NCBI GenBank assembly: GCA_050011895.1
Contig: JBEKIF010000021.1
Location: 12,432 to 76,431 of the forward strand
Reading direction: 5' to 3'
Origin: DATBGO01 sp050011895
GTDB taxonomy: Bacteria; Actinomycetota; Actinomycetes; Streptosporangiales; Streptosporangiaceae
DNA: 64,000 nucleotides
Position numbers and translations under genes: made by a program
The notes under the pieces: generated by a model
What the model was told of the DNA's origin: nothing
Seen by the model: only the letters and a program-made list of their open reading frames with translations
Databases searched by the model: none
In this document: in pieces, positions 8,270 through 16,848 of the stretch
How the letters are laid out: each line of letters starts with the position of its first letter
How positions within the stretch are numbered: position 1 is the stretch's first letter

Positions 8270-9439
8270 TCAGCGGCCGTGACAGGGTGATGGAACCCCG
8301 CAGTCGGCCAGAAGCTCGCCGAGGCAGGCCCCTACCTGCTCCGCCTCGATGAGGAAGGCATCGTGGCCGTGCAGTGACGTGATGACGCGCACGCTCCCGG
8401 CGCCGGGAATGCCCGCCGCGAGGTGCTCCTGCTGGGTGAGCGGGTAGAGGCGGTCGCTGTCGATTCCCGCGACGAGGGTGCGGGCCCGTACCCGGCGCAG
8501 CGCGGCGGCCGTTCCGCCGCGGCCGCGGCCGATGTCGTGGCTGTTCATCGCCTCGGTCAGGGTGACGTAGGTACCGGCGTCGAATCGGCGGGCGAGCTTG
8601 TCTGCGTGGTGGTCAAGGTAGGACTCCACAGCGTACCGGCCCCCGTCCCAGGGGTGCTCGCCGTCCTGGTGGTAGCGGCCGAAGCGGCCGGCAAGTTCCG
8701 GCTCGCTGCGGTAGGTGACATGGGCGATCCGCCGGGCCACGCCGAGGCCCCGATGGGGCCCGGCGCCGGGGAGCGCGTGGTAGTAGTCGCCGCCGCGCCA
8801 CCCGGGATCGGACCGGATAGCGTGCAGTTGCGGCGCGGTCCAGGCGATCTGCTCCGCCGACGAGGCGGCCGTGCAGGCGAGCAGGAGCACGGCATCGACC
8901 CGGCCGGGGCAGCTGACGGCCCATTCGAGCGCGCGCATGCCCCCCATGGAGCCGCCGATGACCGCGGCCCAGCTCCGGATGCCAAGAGTGTCGGCGAGGA
9001 CCACCTCGGCGGCCACCTGGTCACGGATGGTCAGGAAGGGAAACCGGCTGCCCCACGGCCGCCCGTCCGGGGCTGGGGAGGCCGGCCCGGTGCTGCCCTG
9101 GCAGCCGCCGAGGGCGTTCGGCGCTACCACGTACCAGGTGGCCGGGTCGAGCGCCTGCCCGGGCCCGATCAGCGCTCGCCACCAGCCGGGGGTGGGGTGG
9201 CCGGCCTCGGCAGGCCCGGTGACGTGGCTGTCACCGGTGAGCGCATGCAGGACGAGCACCGCGTTGGAACGGTCCGCCGCCAGCGTGCCCCACGTCTCGT
9301 ACGCCAGCCGCACCTGAGGCAGGGAGGCGCCGGCCTCCAGCAGCAACGGGCCGTTCAGCGTCACCCACCGGCGGCGTCCCGGCGGATCCCCCTCCTGCCA
9401 TGCGCCCGTGGCCGGAGGGCTAGCGGGGTGCCGGGGCAC
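8270..9439 (-). CDS. metX: Homoserine O-acetyltransferase
   Basis: An alpha/beta-hydrolase-fold acyltransferase of 389 residues that moves acetyl from acetyl-CoA to homoserine, giving O-acetylhomoserine for direct sulfhydrylation. Family signatures: VRLAYETWGTL, VLVLHALTGDSHV, WWRALIGPG, PNALGGCQGSTGP, nucleophile elbow GGSMGG, and near the end AGIDSDRLYPLTQQ (catalytic Asp) and HGHDAFLIE (catalytic His). I chose the GTG at 9439, which begins 2 nt after the metZ stop, indicating translational coupling; the longer upstream frame only overlaps metZ. With metZ it gives the two-step route from homoserine to homocysteine. Confidence 0.92.
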   Translation of the reverse strand: MPRHPASPPATGAWQEGDPPGRRRWVTLNGPLLLEAGASLPQVRLAYETWGTLAADRSNAVLVLHALTGDSHVTGPAEAGHPTPGWWRALIGPGQALDPATWYVVAPNALGGCQGSTGPASPAPDGRPWGSRFPFLTIRDQVAAEVVLADTLGIRSWAAVIGGSMGGMRALEWAVSCPGRVDAVLLLACTAASSAEQIAWTAPQLHAIRSDPGWRGGDYYHALPGAGPHRGLGVARRIAHVTYRSEPELAGRFGRYHQDGEHPWDGGRYAVESYLDHHADKLARRFDAGTYVTLTEAMNSHDIGRGRGGTAAALRRVRARTLVAGIDSDRLYPLTQQEHLAAGIPGAGSVRVITSLHGHDAFLIEAEQVGACLGELLADCGVPSPCHGR

Positions 9440-9441
9440 TG

Positions 9442-10764
9442 TCAGCTCACGGACTTGACGGCGCGGAATCCGGCCTCCAGGTCGGCCTTCAGGTCCTCGA
9501 TTCCCTCGATGCCGACCGACAGGCGCACCAGGCCAGGCGTGACCCCGGTGCTCAGCTGCTCCTCGGCTGAGAGCTGGCTGTGCGTCGTGCTGGCCGGGTG
9601 CACGATGAGGCTCCGCACGTCGCCGATGTTTACCAGGTGGCTGAACAGCTGCACCGAGTCGACGAACCGCCGGCCGGCCGCCACCCCGCCACGTAGGTCG
9701 AAGGCCAGCACCGCGCCAGCGCCACGCGGCAGGTACTTCAGCCCTGCTCGGTACCAGGGGCTCGATGGCAGGCCCGCGTAGTAGACGGCCTCGACTTCGT
9801 CGCGGGCTTCCAGCCACTCGGCCAGTGCCTGGGCGTTCGCGTTGTGCCGCTCGATCCGCAGCGACAGCGTCTCCAGGCCCTGCAGGAGGAGGAAGCTAGT
9901 GAACGGTGAGATCGCCGGACCGGTGTCCCGCAGCAACTGCACGCGCAGCTTCGCGGCGAATGCCCCGGGACCGAGGGCCGGCCAGTACTGCAGCCCGCCG
10001 TAACTCGGGTCTGGCTCGGCGAAGCCCGGGAATCGGTCCGCGTGGGCGCCGAAGTCGAAGGTGCCGCCGTCCACCACGACGCCCGCGATGACCGTGCCGT
10101 GTCCGCCGATGAACTTGGTCGCCGAGTGCACGATGATGTCCGCGCCGTGCTCTATGGGCCGGGAGACGTAGGGCGTGGGCACGGTGTTGTCGACGACGAG
10201 CGGTACCCCGACCTCATGGGCGATGGCGGCGACCTGCTCGATGTCCAGCACGTTGCTGCGCGGGTTGCCGATGGTCTCGGCGAAGAACAGCTTGGTGTTC
10301 GGCCGCGCGGCGGCCCGCCATTCGTCGAGGTTGTCCGGATCCTCGACGAAGGTGACCTCGATTCCGATCTTGGGCAGCGTGTAGTGGAACAGGTTGTAGG
10401 TCCCGCCGTATAGCGATGCGCTCGACACCAGGTGGTCGCCGGCGCCGGCGAGGGTGAGCACCGTCAGCGTCTCCGCGGCTTGGCCGGAGGCGACCGCCAC
10501 CGACGCGACACCCCCTTCGAGCGCAGCGAGGCGCTTCTCGACGACATCGCTGGTCGGGTTCATGATGCGCGTGTAGATGTTGCCGGGCTCGGCCAGGCTG
10601 AACAGGTTCGCGGCATGCTCGGTGTCGCGGAAGACATACGAGGTCGTCTGGTAGATGGGCACGGCGCGCGACCCGGTGGCCGGGTCGGGCACGGCTCCCG
10701 CGTGCACCTGCTTTGTCTCGAATGACCAGGCGGAGGTGTCGGATCCGGGGGCATGATCGGTCAT
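9442..10764 (-). CDS. metZ: O-acetylhomoserine sulfhydrylase
   Basis: A PLP enzyme of the Cys/Met metabolism class, 440 residues, the longer length typical of O-acetylhomoserine aminocarboxypropyltransferase (MetZ/MetY). It makes homocysteine from O-acetylhomoserine and sulfide. Visible: ETKQVHAGAVPDPATGSRAVP, YQTTSYVF, YTRIMNPTSDVVEKRLAALEGG, the PLP-Lys region IIVHSATKFIGGHGTVIAG, and near the C-terminus LIVHPASTTHSQLSAEEQ. Start ATG at 10764 with AAGGAG 7 nt upstream; the frame to 10815 is leader. It lies directly upstream of metX with an almost abutting start. Confidence 0.93.
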   Translation of the reverse strand: MTDHAPGSDTSAWSFETKQVHAGAVPDPATGSRAVPIYQTTSYVFRDTEHAANLFSLAEPGNIYTRIMNPTSDVVEKRLAALEGGVASVAVASGQAAETLTVLTLAGAGDHLVSSASLYGGTYNLFHYTLPKIGIEVTFVEDPDNLDEWRAAARPNTKLFFAETIGNPRSNVLDIEQVAAIAHEVGVPLVVDNTVPTPYVSRPIEHGADIIVHSATKFIGGHGTVIAGVVVDGGTFDFGAHADRFPGFAEPDPSYGGLQYWPALGPGAFAAKLRVQLLRDTGPAISPFTSFLLLQGLETLSLRIERHNANAQALAEWLEARDEVEAVYYAGLPSSPWYRAGLKYLPRGAGAVLAFDLRGGVAAGRRFVDSVQLFSHLVNIGDVRSLIVHPASTTHSQLSAEEQLSTGVTPGLVRLSVGIEGIEDLKADLEAGFRAVKSVS

Positions 10765-10967
10765 GACGATCTCCTTGGGGATGTGAGAGTTGGTGGCACC
10801 GCATCCGGTCGGCACGGGCCGATGTGGCTGCTGCAGGTGCGAGCGCCGAACGGGCGCGTGATCAAGCGCTTGCTGCGCACGCGGCCCTGCTCCAGGGAGC
10901 GGTCGCCGCCTACCTGCCCCGTTCGCCTGCTGCCGAGATCTTGAGCGAGATCCTGAGCAAGTCGACC

Positions 10968-10985
10968 GATTATATCAACATAATC
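10968..10985. promoter_or_regulatory. AT-rich inverted repeat with TATAAT in metZ leader
   Basis: GATTAT-atcaac-ATAATC is a perfect 6-bp inverted repeat in an otherwise GC-rich region about 205 bp upstream of the metZ start. On the minus strand it contains TATAAT, a consensus -10 element. It could be the metZ promoter with an operator. I did not find the core of a SAM riboswitch between it and metZ. Confidence 0.4.
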
Positions 10986-10997
10986 CTTGACCCGCCC

Positions 10998-11050
10998 GTG
11001 TGCGTGCCGAAGACTTCGTCCACGTCACGCGATCAAGGCGAGATTCGTTG
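10998..11050 (-). pseudogene. Short relic of an IS transposase 3' end
   Basis: The minus strand reads GGPGLINESRLDRV across this stretch, resembling the G-(L/V)-I-N-E-Y-R-x-A ending of an actinobacterial integrase-core transposase group. About 40 nt also match the relic at 50366-50410 with roughly five mismatches and one indel. No further transposase sequence or terminal repeats are visible. Confidence 0.35.
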
Positions 11051-11162
11051 ATCAGGCCCGGGCCACCCGGCATCAGGCCAGGGACGCGAGCCTGTCTTGA
11101 CTTCAAGGATGCGGATGCGCCTGGCCGGGGCCGGCAGCGTGGCCGCCGGGCTGATCGGGGTG

Positions 11163-11197
11163 GTCTCCATGGCCTGTCTCCTCGCCTAACCATCACC
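11163..11197 (-). repeat. Copy of the metE ribosome-binding/start region
   Basis: This 35-nt segment matches 13554-13589, the metE leader with its ribosome site and first codons, with one indel and one mismatch. On the minus strand it drives a start METTPISPAA and then a 45-codon frame ending near 11037 that is not MetE. It sits between metE and metZ. Confidence 0.75.
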
Positions 11198-11273
11198 AGC
11201 GCCGCGCTTCGCCGCCGATGGTGAGGGCGAAGTAGGGGCCCAGGCCGGTGCCGTCTGCGAGCGCGGCTGTCAC
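11193..11273 (-). pseudogene. Probable relic of a FhuF-like (2Fe-2S) iron reductase N-terminus
   Basis: A 26-codon frame starting at GTG reads VTAALADGTGLGPYFALTIG and ends GEARRW plus stop. The A-L-A-x-x-x-x-L-G-P-Y-F-A-x-x-x-G pattern resembles the N-termini of actinobacterial (2Fe-2S)/FhuF-like siderophore reductases. Only the start of such a gene would be present and its stop overlaps the copied metE leader. The identity is tentative. Confidence 0.35.
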
Positions 11274-11314
11274 GGCCCGCGGCCCGGCGGCACGGGCAGG
11301 CTCGGTGGGTCAGG

Positions 11315-13561
11315 TCACTGCGGAGCGGTGCCATTGATGGATGCGCGGGCGCGGTGCGCGGCGGCGACAAGGTTGCGCAGGGCGGGTTCTGCCTCGGCGT
11401 AGCCGCGGGTCTTCAGGCCGCAGTCCGGGTTGACCCAGAGCCGGCCCGGGTCGACCGTTTCCAGCGCGAGTCGCAGCGCGCCGGTCATCTCGCCGACCGT
11501 CGGCACCCGGGGGGAGTGGATGTCGTAGATGCCGGGGCCGATGCCGCGCTCGTATCCGGCCGCCTGCAGGTCGGCCAGGAACTCCATCCGGGAGCGGGCC
11601 GCTTCGACGCTGGTGACGTCGGCGTCCAGGTCGCCGATGGCGCCGATGATCTCGCCGAACTCCGAGTAGCACATGTGAGTGTGGATCTGGGTGGAGTCAG
11701 CGGCCCCGGAGGTGGCCAGGCGGAACGCGCCGACCGCCCAGCGCAGGTATGCCTCGTGGCTGGCCTGCCGCAGTGGCAGCAGTTCCCGCAGGGCGGGCTC
11801 GTCGACCTGGATGATGCGGATCCCGGCGGCTTCCAGGTCGCGGATTTCCTCTCGTATCGCCAGGGCGACCTGCCGGGCAGTGTCAGCCAGCGGCTGGTCG
11901 TCGCGGACGAAGGACCAGGCGAGCATGGTCACCGGGCCGGTGAGCATGCCCTTGACCGGCTTGCTGGTACGCGATTGGGCGTAGGTCGCCCAGCCCACGG
12001 TGATCGGCGCGGGCCGGTCCACGTCGCCGTGCAGGATCGGCGGCCGGACGTAACGGCTGCCGTAGGACTGGACCCAGCCATGGTCGGTGACCGCGAAGCC
12101 GTCCAGGCGTTCAGCGAAGTACTGCACCATGTCGTTGCGCTCGGGTTCGCCATGAACGAGCACGTCCAGGCCGATGTCCTCCTGCAGCGCGATGACCCGG
12201 TCGATCTCGGCGCGCATGGCGGCCTCGTAGGCGCTGTCGTCGATGCGGCCGGCTTTGTGGCCGGCGCGCGCCCTGCGGATCGGCTCGGTCTGCGGGAACG
12301 ACCCGATAGTGGTCGTGGGCAGGACCGGGAGGCCGCGTGCCTGCGCGGCGCGGCGTTCGGCATAACCGCCGCGCGGGGTGCCTCCGCCGAGGGCGTCCAG
12401 CCGTGCCCGCACCATCGCGTTCACCGCCGTCTTGGGCTGATCGGCAGAAGCGAACTCGGCCGTGATGGCTTCGCGGCCCCCGCCCAGTGCCCGGCCGAGC
12501 GTGACGACCTCATCGACCTTCTGCCGGGCAAAAGCGAGCCTGCCGCGCAGCCCGGGGGCGATCGACGTCTCCGCCTGGACGTCGAGCGGGACGTGCTGCA
12601 GCGAGCAGGACGTGCTGACCACCAGTTCACTGGCCAGGCCGAGCAAGGATGCGCATGTCGACAGTGCCTCGCGCAGGTCGGCGCGCCACACATTCCGGCC
12701 GTCCACCACCCCGGCCACCAGCGTCTTGCTGCCGAGCCCGCCGGCCCGGGCGAGCGCCTCACGGTTACCGGGCCCGGCTGCGAAGTCCAGCCCGATCGCC
12801 TCCACCGGGCTCGCGGCGAGCACCGGCAGCGCACCGCCGATCTCGCCAAAATACGTCTCCACGAGTAGCCGCGGCCGGTCCGCCAGCGAGCCGAGCCGCT
12901 GGCAGGCATGCCGCAAAGCGGCGAGTTCCAGGCTGGACCGGTCAGCGGCCAGGACCGGTTCATCCAGCTGCACCCACGACGCGCCGGCCCGGGCGAGCAC
13001 ACCGAGCAGCTCAGAGTACGCGTCCAGCAGCGGATCCAGCAGCTCCAGTGGGCTGAACCCGGTATCGCCCGGCTTGGACAGCAGCAGGAACGACAACGGC
13101 CCCAGCAGCACCGGCCGGGTCTGGATGCCGACCGACCGGGCCTCGGCGTATTCCTGCACGGGCTTGCTCCCGGCCAGCCGCAGCCGGGTCGACGGGCCGA
13201 TCTCGGGAACGAGGTAGTGGTAGTTCGTATCGAACCACTTCGTCATCTCCAGCGGCGGTATGCCCCCGGCGCCCCGCGCCATGGCGAAGTAAGCGTCCAG
13301 CCCGGACAGCCCCGCGAAACGTTCCGGGATGGCGTCAAAGAGCACCGCCGTGTCCAGCACGTGGTCATAGAGCGAGAAGGTACCGGACGGGATCGAGGTC
13401 AGTCCCGCGTCCCGCAGCGTCTCCCAGGTGCCGCGGCGCAGGCCAGACGCGATCTCCTCCAGTTCGTCCGCGCTGACCCGGCCCGCCCAGAATGATTCGG
13501 TGGCTTTCTTCAGCTCCCGGCGCCCGCCGATCCGCGGGTATCCGGGCACAGTCGTCTCCAT
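11315..13561 (-). CDS. metE: Cobalamin-independent methionine synthase
   Basis: 748 residues, matching the two-domain MetE. It transfers the methyl of 5-methyl-THF (polyglutamate) to homocysteine using Zn. Visible: PGYPRIGGRRELKKATESFW at the N-terminus; the C-terminal catalytic domain with LPTTTIGSFPQT (near 435), VHGEPERNDMVQYF, GPVTMLAWSF, IIQVDEPALRE, IHTHMCYSEFG with its Zn-ligand His and Cys, and VNPDCGLKTR with the last Cys. The start is the ATG at 13561, after GGCGAGGGAGA; the upstream ATG at 13609 is within the leader. Expression should be turned off by adenosylcobalamin through the leader riboswitch, which implies a B12-dependent MetH elsewhere. It heads the metE, metZ, metX block, all on the minus strand. 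Confidence 0.95.
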   Translation of the reverse strand: METTVPGYPRIGGRRELKKATESFWAGRVSADELEEIASGLRRGTWETLRDAGLTSIPSGTFSLYDHVLDTAVLFDAIPERFAGLSGLDAYFAMARGAGGIPPLEMTKWFDTNYHYLVPEIGPSTRLRLAGSKPVQEYAEARSVGIQTRPVLLGPLSFLLLSKPGDTGFSPLELLDPLLDAYSELLGVLARAGASWVQLDEPVLAADRSSLELAALRHACQRLGSLADRPRLLVETYFGEIGGALPVLAASPVEAIGLDFAAGPGNREALARAGGLGSKTLVAGVVDGRNVWRADLREALSTCASLLGLASELVVSTSCSLQHVPLDVQAETSIAPGLRGRLAFARQKVDEVVTLGRALGGGREAITAEFASADQPKTAVNAMVRARLDALGGGTPRGGYAERRAAQARGLPVLPTTTIGSFPQTEPIRRARAGHKAGRIDDSAYEAAMRAEIDRVIALQEDIGLDVLVHGEPERNDMVQYFAERLDGFAVTDHGWVQSYGSRYVRPPILHGDVDRPAPITVGWATYAQSRTSKPVKGMLTGPVTMLAWSFVRDDQPLADTARQVALAIREEIRDLEAAGIRIIQVDEPALRELLPLRQASHEAYLRWAVGAFRLATSGAADSTQIHTHMCYSEFGEIIGAIGDLDADVTSVEAARSRMEFLADLQAAGYERGIGPGIYDIHSPRVPTVGEMTGALRLALETVDPGRLWVNPDCGLKTRGYAEAEPALRNLVAAAHRARASINGTAPQ

Positions 13562-13589
13562 GGCCTGTCTCCCTCGCCTAGCCATCACC
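13554..13589 (-). repeat. metE leader segment copied at 11163-11197
   Basis: Original copy of the 36-nt element containing the metE ribosome site and ATG. Its second copy lies 2.4 kb away downstream of metE. Confidence 0.7.
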
Positions 13590-13661
13590 CGTGGCATCAA
13601 GGGGAGCACAAGGAACGGCGTGACCGCCGTGTCCTGGACCCTCCCGCGAGGCCGCGGACTG

Positions 13662-13682
13662 CCGTGCGCAGCCGGCGCACGG
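13662..13682 (-). promoter_or_regulatory. Hairpin downstream of the riboswitch (possible expression platform)
   Basis: CCGTGCGC-agccg-GCGCACGG forms a perfect 8-bp stem between the cobalamin aptamer and the metE ribosome site. It lacks a T-run. It may be part of the expression platform or a pausing element. Confidence 0.4.
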
Positions 13683-13860
13683 GCGGAGGCAGGTCTTCGG
13701 ACTCCCGGGCACCGCGCCTGCCGGCGCGTCCTACTGACCGTCGCTTCCCAGGCCCGAGCAAGGCCCAGTGCGATGATGACGGCGGTCGTTCCCGGTTACC
13801 GCTGCGGGGCAGTCCCGGATTCACACCGGGTTCCCTCTTACGACGCCCTGCCGTCCCGGC
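13680..13860 (-). ncRNA. Cobalamin (B12) riboswitch controlling metE
   Basis: On the minus strand the conserved core is present: GAACCCGGTGTGAATCCGGG and then ACTGCCCCGCAGCGGTAACC (about 13795-13833), a B12-box-like CGCACTGGGCC (about 13763-13773), GGGAAG (13745-13750), AGTAGG (13731-13736), and the terminal GAGTCCGAAGACCTGCC (13687-13706), whose CCTGCC pairs with GGCAGG at the 5' side (P1). It lies 120 nt upstream of metE, the classical target, and should repress metE when adenosylcobalamin is plentiful. Confidence 0.95.
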
Positions 13861-14097
13861 CAGGGCGAACCGTCCGCACCCGCAGTATAGGCAACGCCGG
13901 CCGCCGGGTTGACGGACACGGCGCAGCCCATGGCCGCTCAGAAGTCGTCGTCGAAGGAGACGTCGCCGCTGATGCCAAGCTGATAGGCCGAGACGCGCCG
14001 TTCGACCAGCGGTGGCTGTCCGCCGCCACGGACCGCCGCTCTCACGTCACGCTCTGTGGCTGAGTCCTCTCACGTGTCGGGGCGGCTGCCGCCGGGC

Positions 14098-15435
14098 TCA
14101 TGCGGTCCAGGCGATGGGCAGCCGCTTGACGCCGCGCTGGAAGTTCGATCGCAGGTAAGACGGCTGGCCCGCGTATCTGAGGGAGGACGTGCGGGCCAGG
14201 ACCTGATCGAAGAGCGCGCACATCTGGGTGCGGGCCAGGTGGGCGCCCAGGCAGAAGTGCGGGCCGTAACCGAATGCCAGGTGCGGGTTGGGGCGGCGGC
14301 GGATATCAAAGCGGTCAGGGTCGGCGAAAACAGCTTCGTCGCGGTTGGCCGAGGTGAATGAGACGACTACCTTGTCTCCTTCGCCGATGCCCTGCCCGCT
14401 GAGTTCGCAGTCGGAGGTTGCCGTCCGGCGGAAGGTCATGACCGGCGTCCACCAGCGCAGCATCTCTTCGACCGCGGCGGGCATCAACGCCGGATCGGCG
14501 CGCAGGTCGCCCTGTCCATCCGCGTGCTCGAGCAGTGCGATGCACGCGCCAGGCAGGCCATTGCGCAGTGTCTCGTTCCCGGCCACGGCGAAGAGCCAGA
14601 ACATGTTCTCGAACTCAGCCACCGACACCCGGTCGCTGCCGCCGTCCGCCTGGGTCAGCAGGATCGACATCACGTCACCCCCAGGGCGGCGCCGCTTTTC
14701 CTCAGCCAGCAGGTGGGCGTAAGCGTAGAGGTCCGGCATTCCCTCCCGGGTCCGCGGATCGGGCATCCGGCCGTCACTGCCCGGGACCGGTCGCAGTGCC
14801 AGCGCCTCCCTGGCCATGGGCGTGCCTGCGGCCGGGTCGAACTCGGCCGAGGACGCATAGTCGGGGTCCTGGTAGCCGATCACCCGGTTCGACCAGTCGA
14901 AGAGTAGCCAGCGATCCTGCTCCGGCACGCCCAGCACGTCGGCCAGCGTGAGCAGCGGCAGATCCGCGGCCACGTCCTTGGCAAAATCGCATTCCCCCGC
15001 CGGGCCCGTGAACACCCGGTCGCAGATGGCCCGCGTATGACCGCGGATACGGTGCTCGAGCTGGGAGACCGCCCGCCGCGTGAACGCCCGGCTCAGCAGC
15101 CGCCGCAGCCGGGAGTGACCTGGCGGGTCCATGTTGAGCATCATCTGCCGGACGTAGCCGAGCGTCTGCGGCGTCGCCGGGTCACGGATCTGCGTGGCCC
15201 CGAGTGCGGAAGAGAACAGCTGCGGCCTGGTCAGCACCGTTTCGACAGCCGCGTGCCGCAGCACCAGCCAGAACCCTGGGCCGGCCGGCCAGCCCAGGAC
15301 GGGAATCTCGGCCACCCAGACGACAGGGGTCTCTCTTCGCAGCCGGGCCAGGGCCTCGAAGGGCACTCCGTCGACGTAGGTGGAAGGATCAAATACGACT
15401 TCAGTTTCGGGCCGAGCAGACCGGGCTGGTGTCAT
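14098..15435 (-). CDS. Cytochrome P450
   Basis: 445 residues, a soluble bacterial P450. Signatures: LNMDPPGHSRLRRLLSRAF (C-helix), I-helix AVAGNETLRN with the acid-Thr pair, K-helix E-x-x-R in VEEMLRW, FRRTATSDCELSG, and heme loop FGYGPHFCLGAHLAR with the axial Cys. The AGNET motif and overall pattern are like the actinobacterial CYP124/125/142 and 126-type families, which hydroxylate sterol side chains or lipids, but the substrate cannot be read. Start chosen at ATG 15435; the frame runs further up to 15588 with non-P450 residues. No ferredoxin or reductase gene is beside it, so electrons must come from elsewhere. Divergent from the hydrolase at 15663. Confidence 0.9.
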   Translation of the reverse strand: MTPARSARPETEVVFDPSTYVDGVPFEALARLRRETPVVWVAEIPVLGWPAGPGFWLVLRHAAVETVLTRPQLFSSALGATQIRDPATPQTLGYVRQMMLNMDPPGHSRLRRLLSRAFTRRAVSQLEHRIRGHTRAICDRVFTGPAGECDFAKDVAADLPLLTLADVLGVPEQDRWLLFDWSNRVIGYQDPDYASSAEFDPAAGTPMAREALALRPVPGSDGRMPDPRTREGMPDLYAYAHLLAEEKRRRPGGDVMSILLTQADGGSDRVSVAEFENMFWLFAVAGNETLRNGLPGACIALLEHADGQGDLRADPALMPAAVEEMLRWWTPVMTFRRTATSDCELSGQGIGEGDKVVVSFTSANRDEAVFADPDRFDIRRRPNPHLAFGYGPHFCLGAHLARTQMCALFDQVLARTSSLRYAGQPSYLRSNFQRGVKRLPIAWTA

Positions 15436-15662
15436 TGCCGTCCCAAGAACTCCTCGATGGACGTCGCTAGCGGCACGCCTACCCCCGCTTTGCCGCAGTC
15501 GCTGCCTGTTGCCGACTTTAGTCACCCGGTGCGCCAGCGGCGACCTACCGAGCAGGGCGACCTTGCCTCGCGCGGGCCCGTCCGGCACGTAACGGACGGT
15601 TCCCGCGATGTCGATGGCCAGGTACGGGGCCCCGGCTGGCGGCGCGGTGGCAGACTGCGGCT

Positions 15663-16415
15663 ATGGAGGCTGGCTTGCGGGTTCACGAGGGCGGCAGCGG
15701 GGAGCCGCTTCTGGTGCTGTTGCACGGCCTTGGCGCGACTGGCGACGTCTGGACTGGGTGGTGGCCGTTGCTCGCCCGGCGGTGGCCGGGCCGCTGGTTA
15801 GCGCCGGACCTGCCCGGTCATGGCGGCTCGCCGCCGCTAGCTGCGCATACCTTCGACGGCTTCGCCGCCGCGGTCGCCGGTATCGTCCAGCCCAGTGCCC
15901 GTATCGTCGTGCTGGGACATTCGCTGGGCGGCGTCGTCGGCCTGGCCTTGGCCAGCGGCAGGTTCCCCGCGCCGGTGCGGGCCGTCATCGGCCTGGGGAT
16001 CAAGGTCGTTTGGACCGATGAGGATCTGGGTCGGGCCCAGGCCGCGGCCCACCGGCCGCAGGCCTGGTTCGCCTCGCGTGACGAGGCGGCCGCCCGGTAC
16101 CTGCTGGTGTCCGGTCTGGTCGGCCTGCTGCCCGCCAGTGACCCAGCCGTGGACGCCGGACTGCGGGAACAGGATGGGCGATGGCGGCTGGCCATGGATC
16201 CGGGTGCCTTCGCGGTCGGGGCGCCCGATATGGCGCAATTGCTGGCACGATCGCAGGCCCCGGTGACCCTTGCTCGCGGCGAGCACGACCCGATGAACAC
16301 AGATGAGCAACTAGCCCGGCTGGGCGCCCCAACGGTCACCCTCCCCGGCCTCGGTCACAATGCCCACGTCGAGAGCCCGGAACTGTCGATCGCCCTCCTC
16401 GATGCCTATCGATGA
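15663..16415 (+). CDS. Alpha/beta hydrolase
   Basis: 250 residues with a full catalytic triad: oxyanion HGLGATGDVW, DLPGHGGS, nucleophile elbow GHSLGG (Ser), acid in RGEHDPM, and His in LGHNAHVE. It resembles the lactonase/esterase side of the fold (3-oxoadipate-enol-lactonase-like or haloperoxidase-like), but the substrate is unknown. The ATG is preceded by a weak site. It is divergent from the P450 gene and may share its promoter region. Confidence 0.85.
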   Translation: MEAGLRVHEGGSGEPLLVLLHGLGATGDVWTGWWPLLARRWPGRWLAPDLPGHGGSPPLAAHTFDGFAAAVAGIVQPSARIVVLGHSLGGVVGLALASGRFPAPVRAVIGLGIKVVWTDEDLGRAQAAAHRPQAWFASRDEAAARYLLVSGLVGLLPASDPAVDAGLREQDGRWRLAMDPGAFAVGAPDMAQLLARSQAPVTLARGEHDPMNTDEQLARLGAPTVTLPGLGHNAHVESPELSIALLDAYR

Positions 16416-16848
16416 TCCGGCGGCCGGGCCGGCGATCGCCTGCCCGTGAGCGTCCGCAGCCGCCCCAGCAACTGAAGGTCCCGAACAGCCGGGCCAAGGA
16501 GTTGTCGCGCTAACGGCTCCCGGCGCCGGTCCAGCTCCGCCGCTTTATCCGCAGCCTCCGGCAGCGGCGTCCCGGACGGCAATGCCGCACTGCCCCGGAC
16601 AACAACCTAAATTGATAGGAAAGATTGACTTTATCCCGTCCCGGTGTCACGCTCTAAGAGCGTGATTGCCAGTGCCGCCTTGTCAACGCCCGGCGTGGCA
16701 TTGACCTGGGCCGGATGAAGAGTGCCCGGGTAAGGTCGGCCGCAGCGCGGGGCGCGTGCAGGGGTGCGACGCTACCGCTGAACTGCCCAGGCGTTGGTTC
16801 ACAGGCGCCCGCCGTCGCCTGCTTCCGTTCGCCTGGAGGAATCGTCAA
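16416..16848. other. Intergenic stretch with AT-rich promoter-like block
   Basis: No gene recognised. Around 16605-16635 there is an AT-rich block (ACAACCTAAATTGATAGG and then AAAGATTGACTTTATCC) unlike the surrounding GC-rich DNA, probably the promoter of the CoA ligase at 16849. Longer frames through the region look like shadows of that gene. Confidence 0.4.

Noticed and set aside
8423..9781. 452-codon plus-strand frame
   Set aside because: Shadow opposite metX and the end of metZ.
10765..10990. SAM riboswitch ahead of metZ
   Set aside because: SAM-IV and SAM-I core sequences were looked for on the minus strand and not found; only the AT-rich repeat stands out.
11354..12868. 504-codon plus-strand frame
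   Set aside because: Shadow opposite metE.
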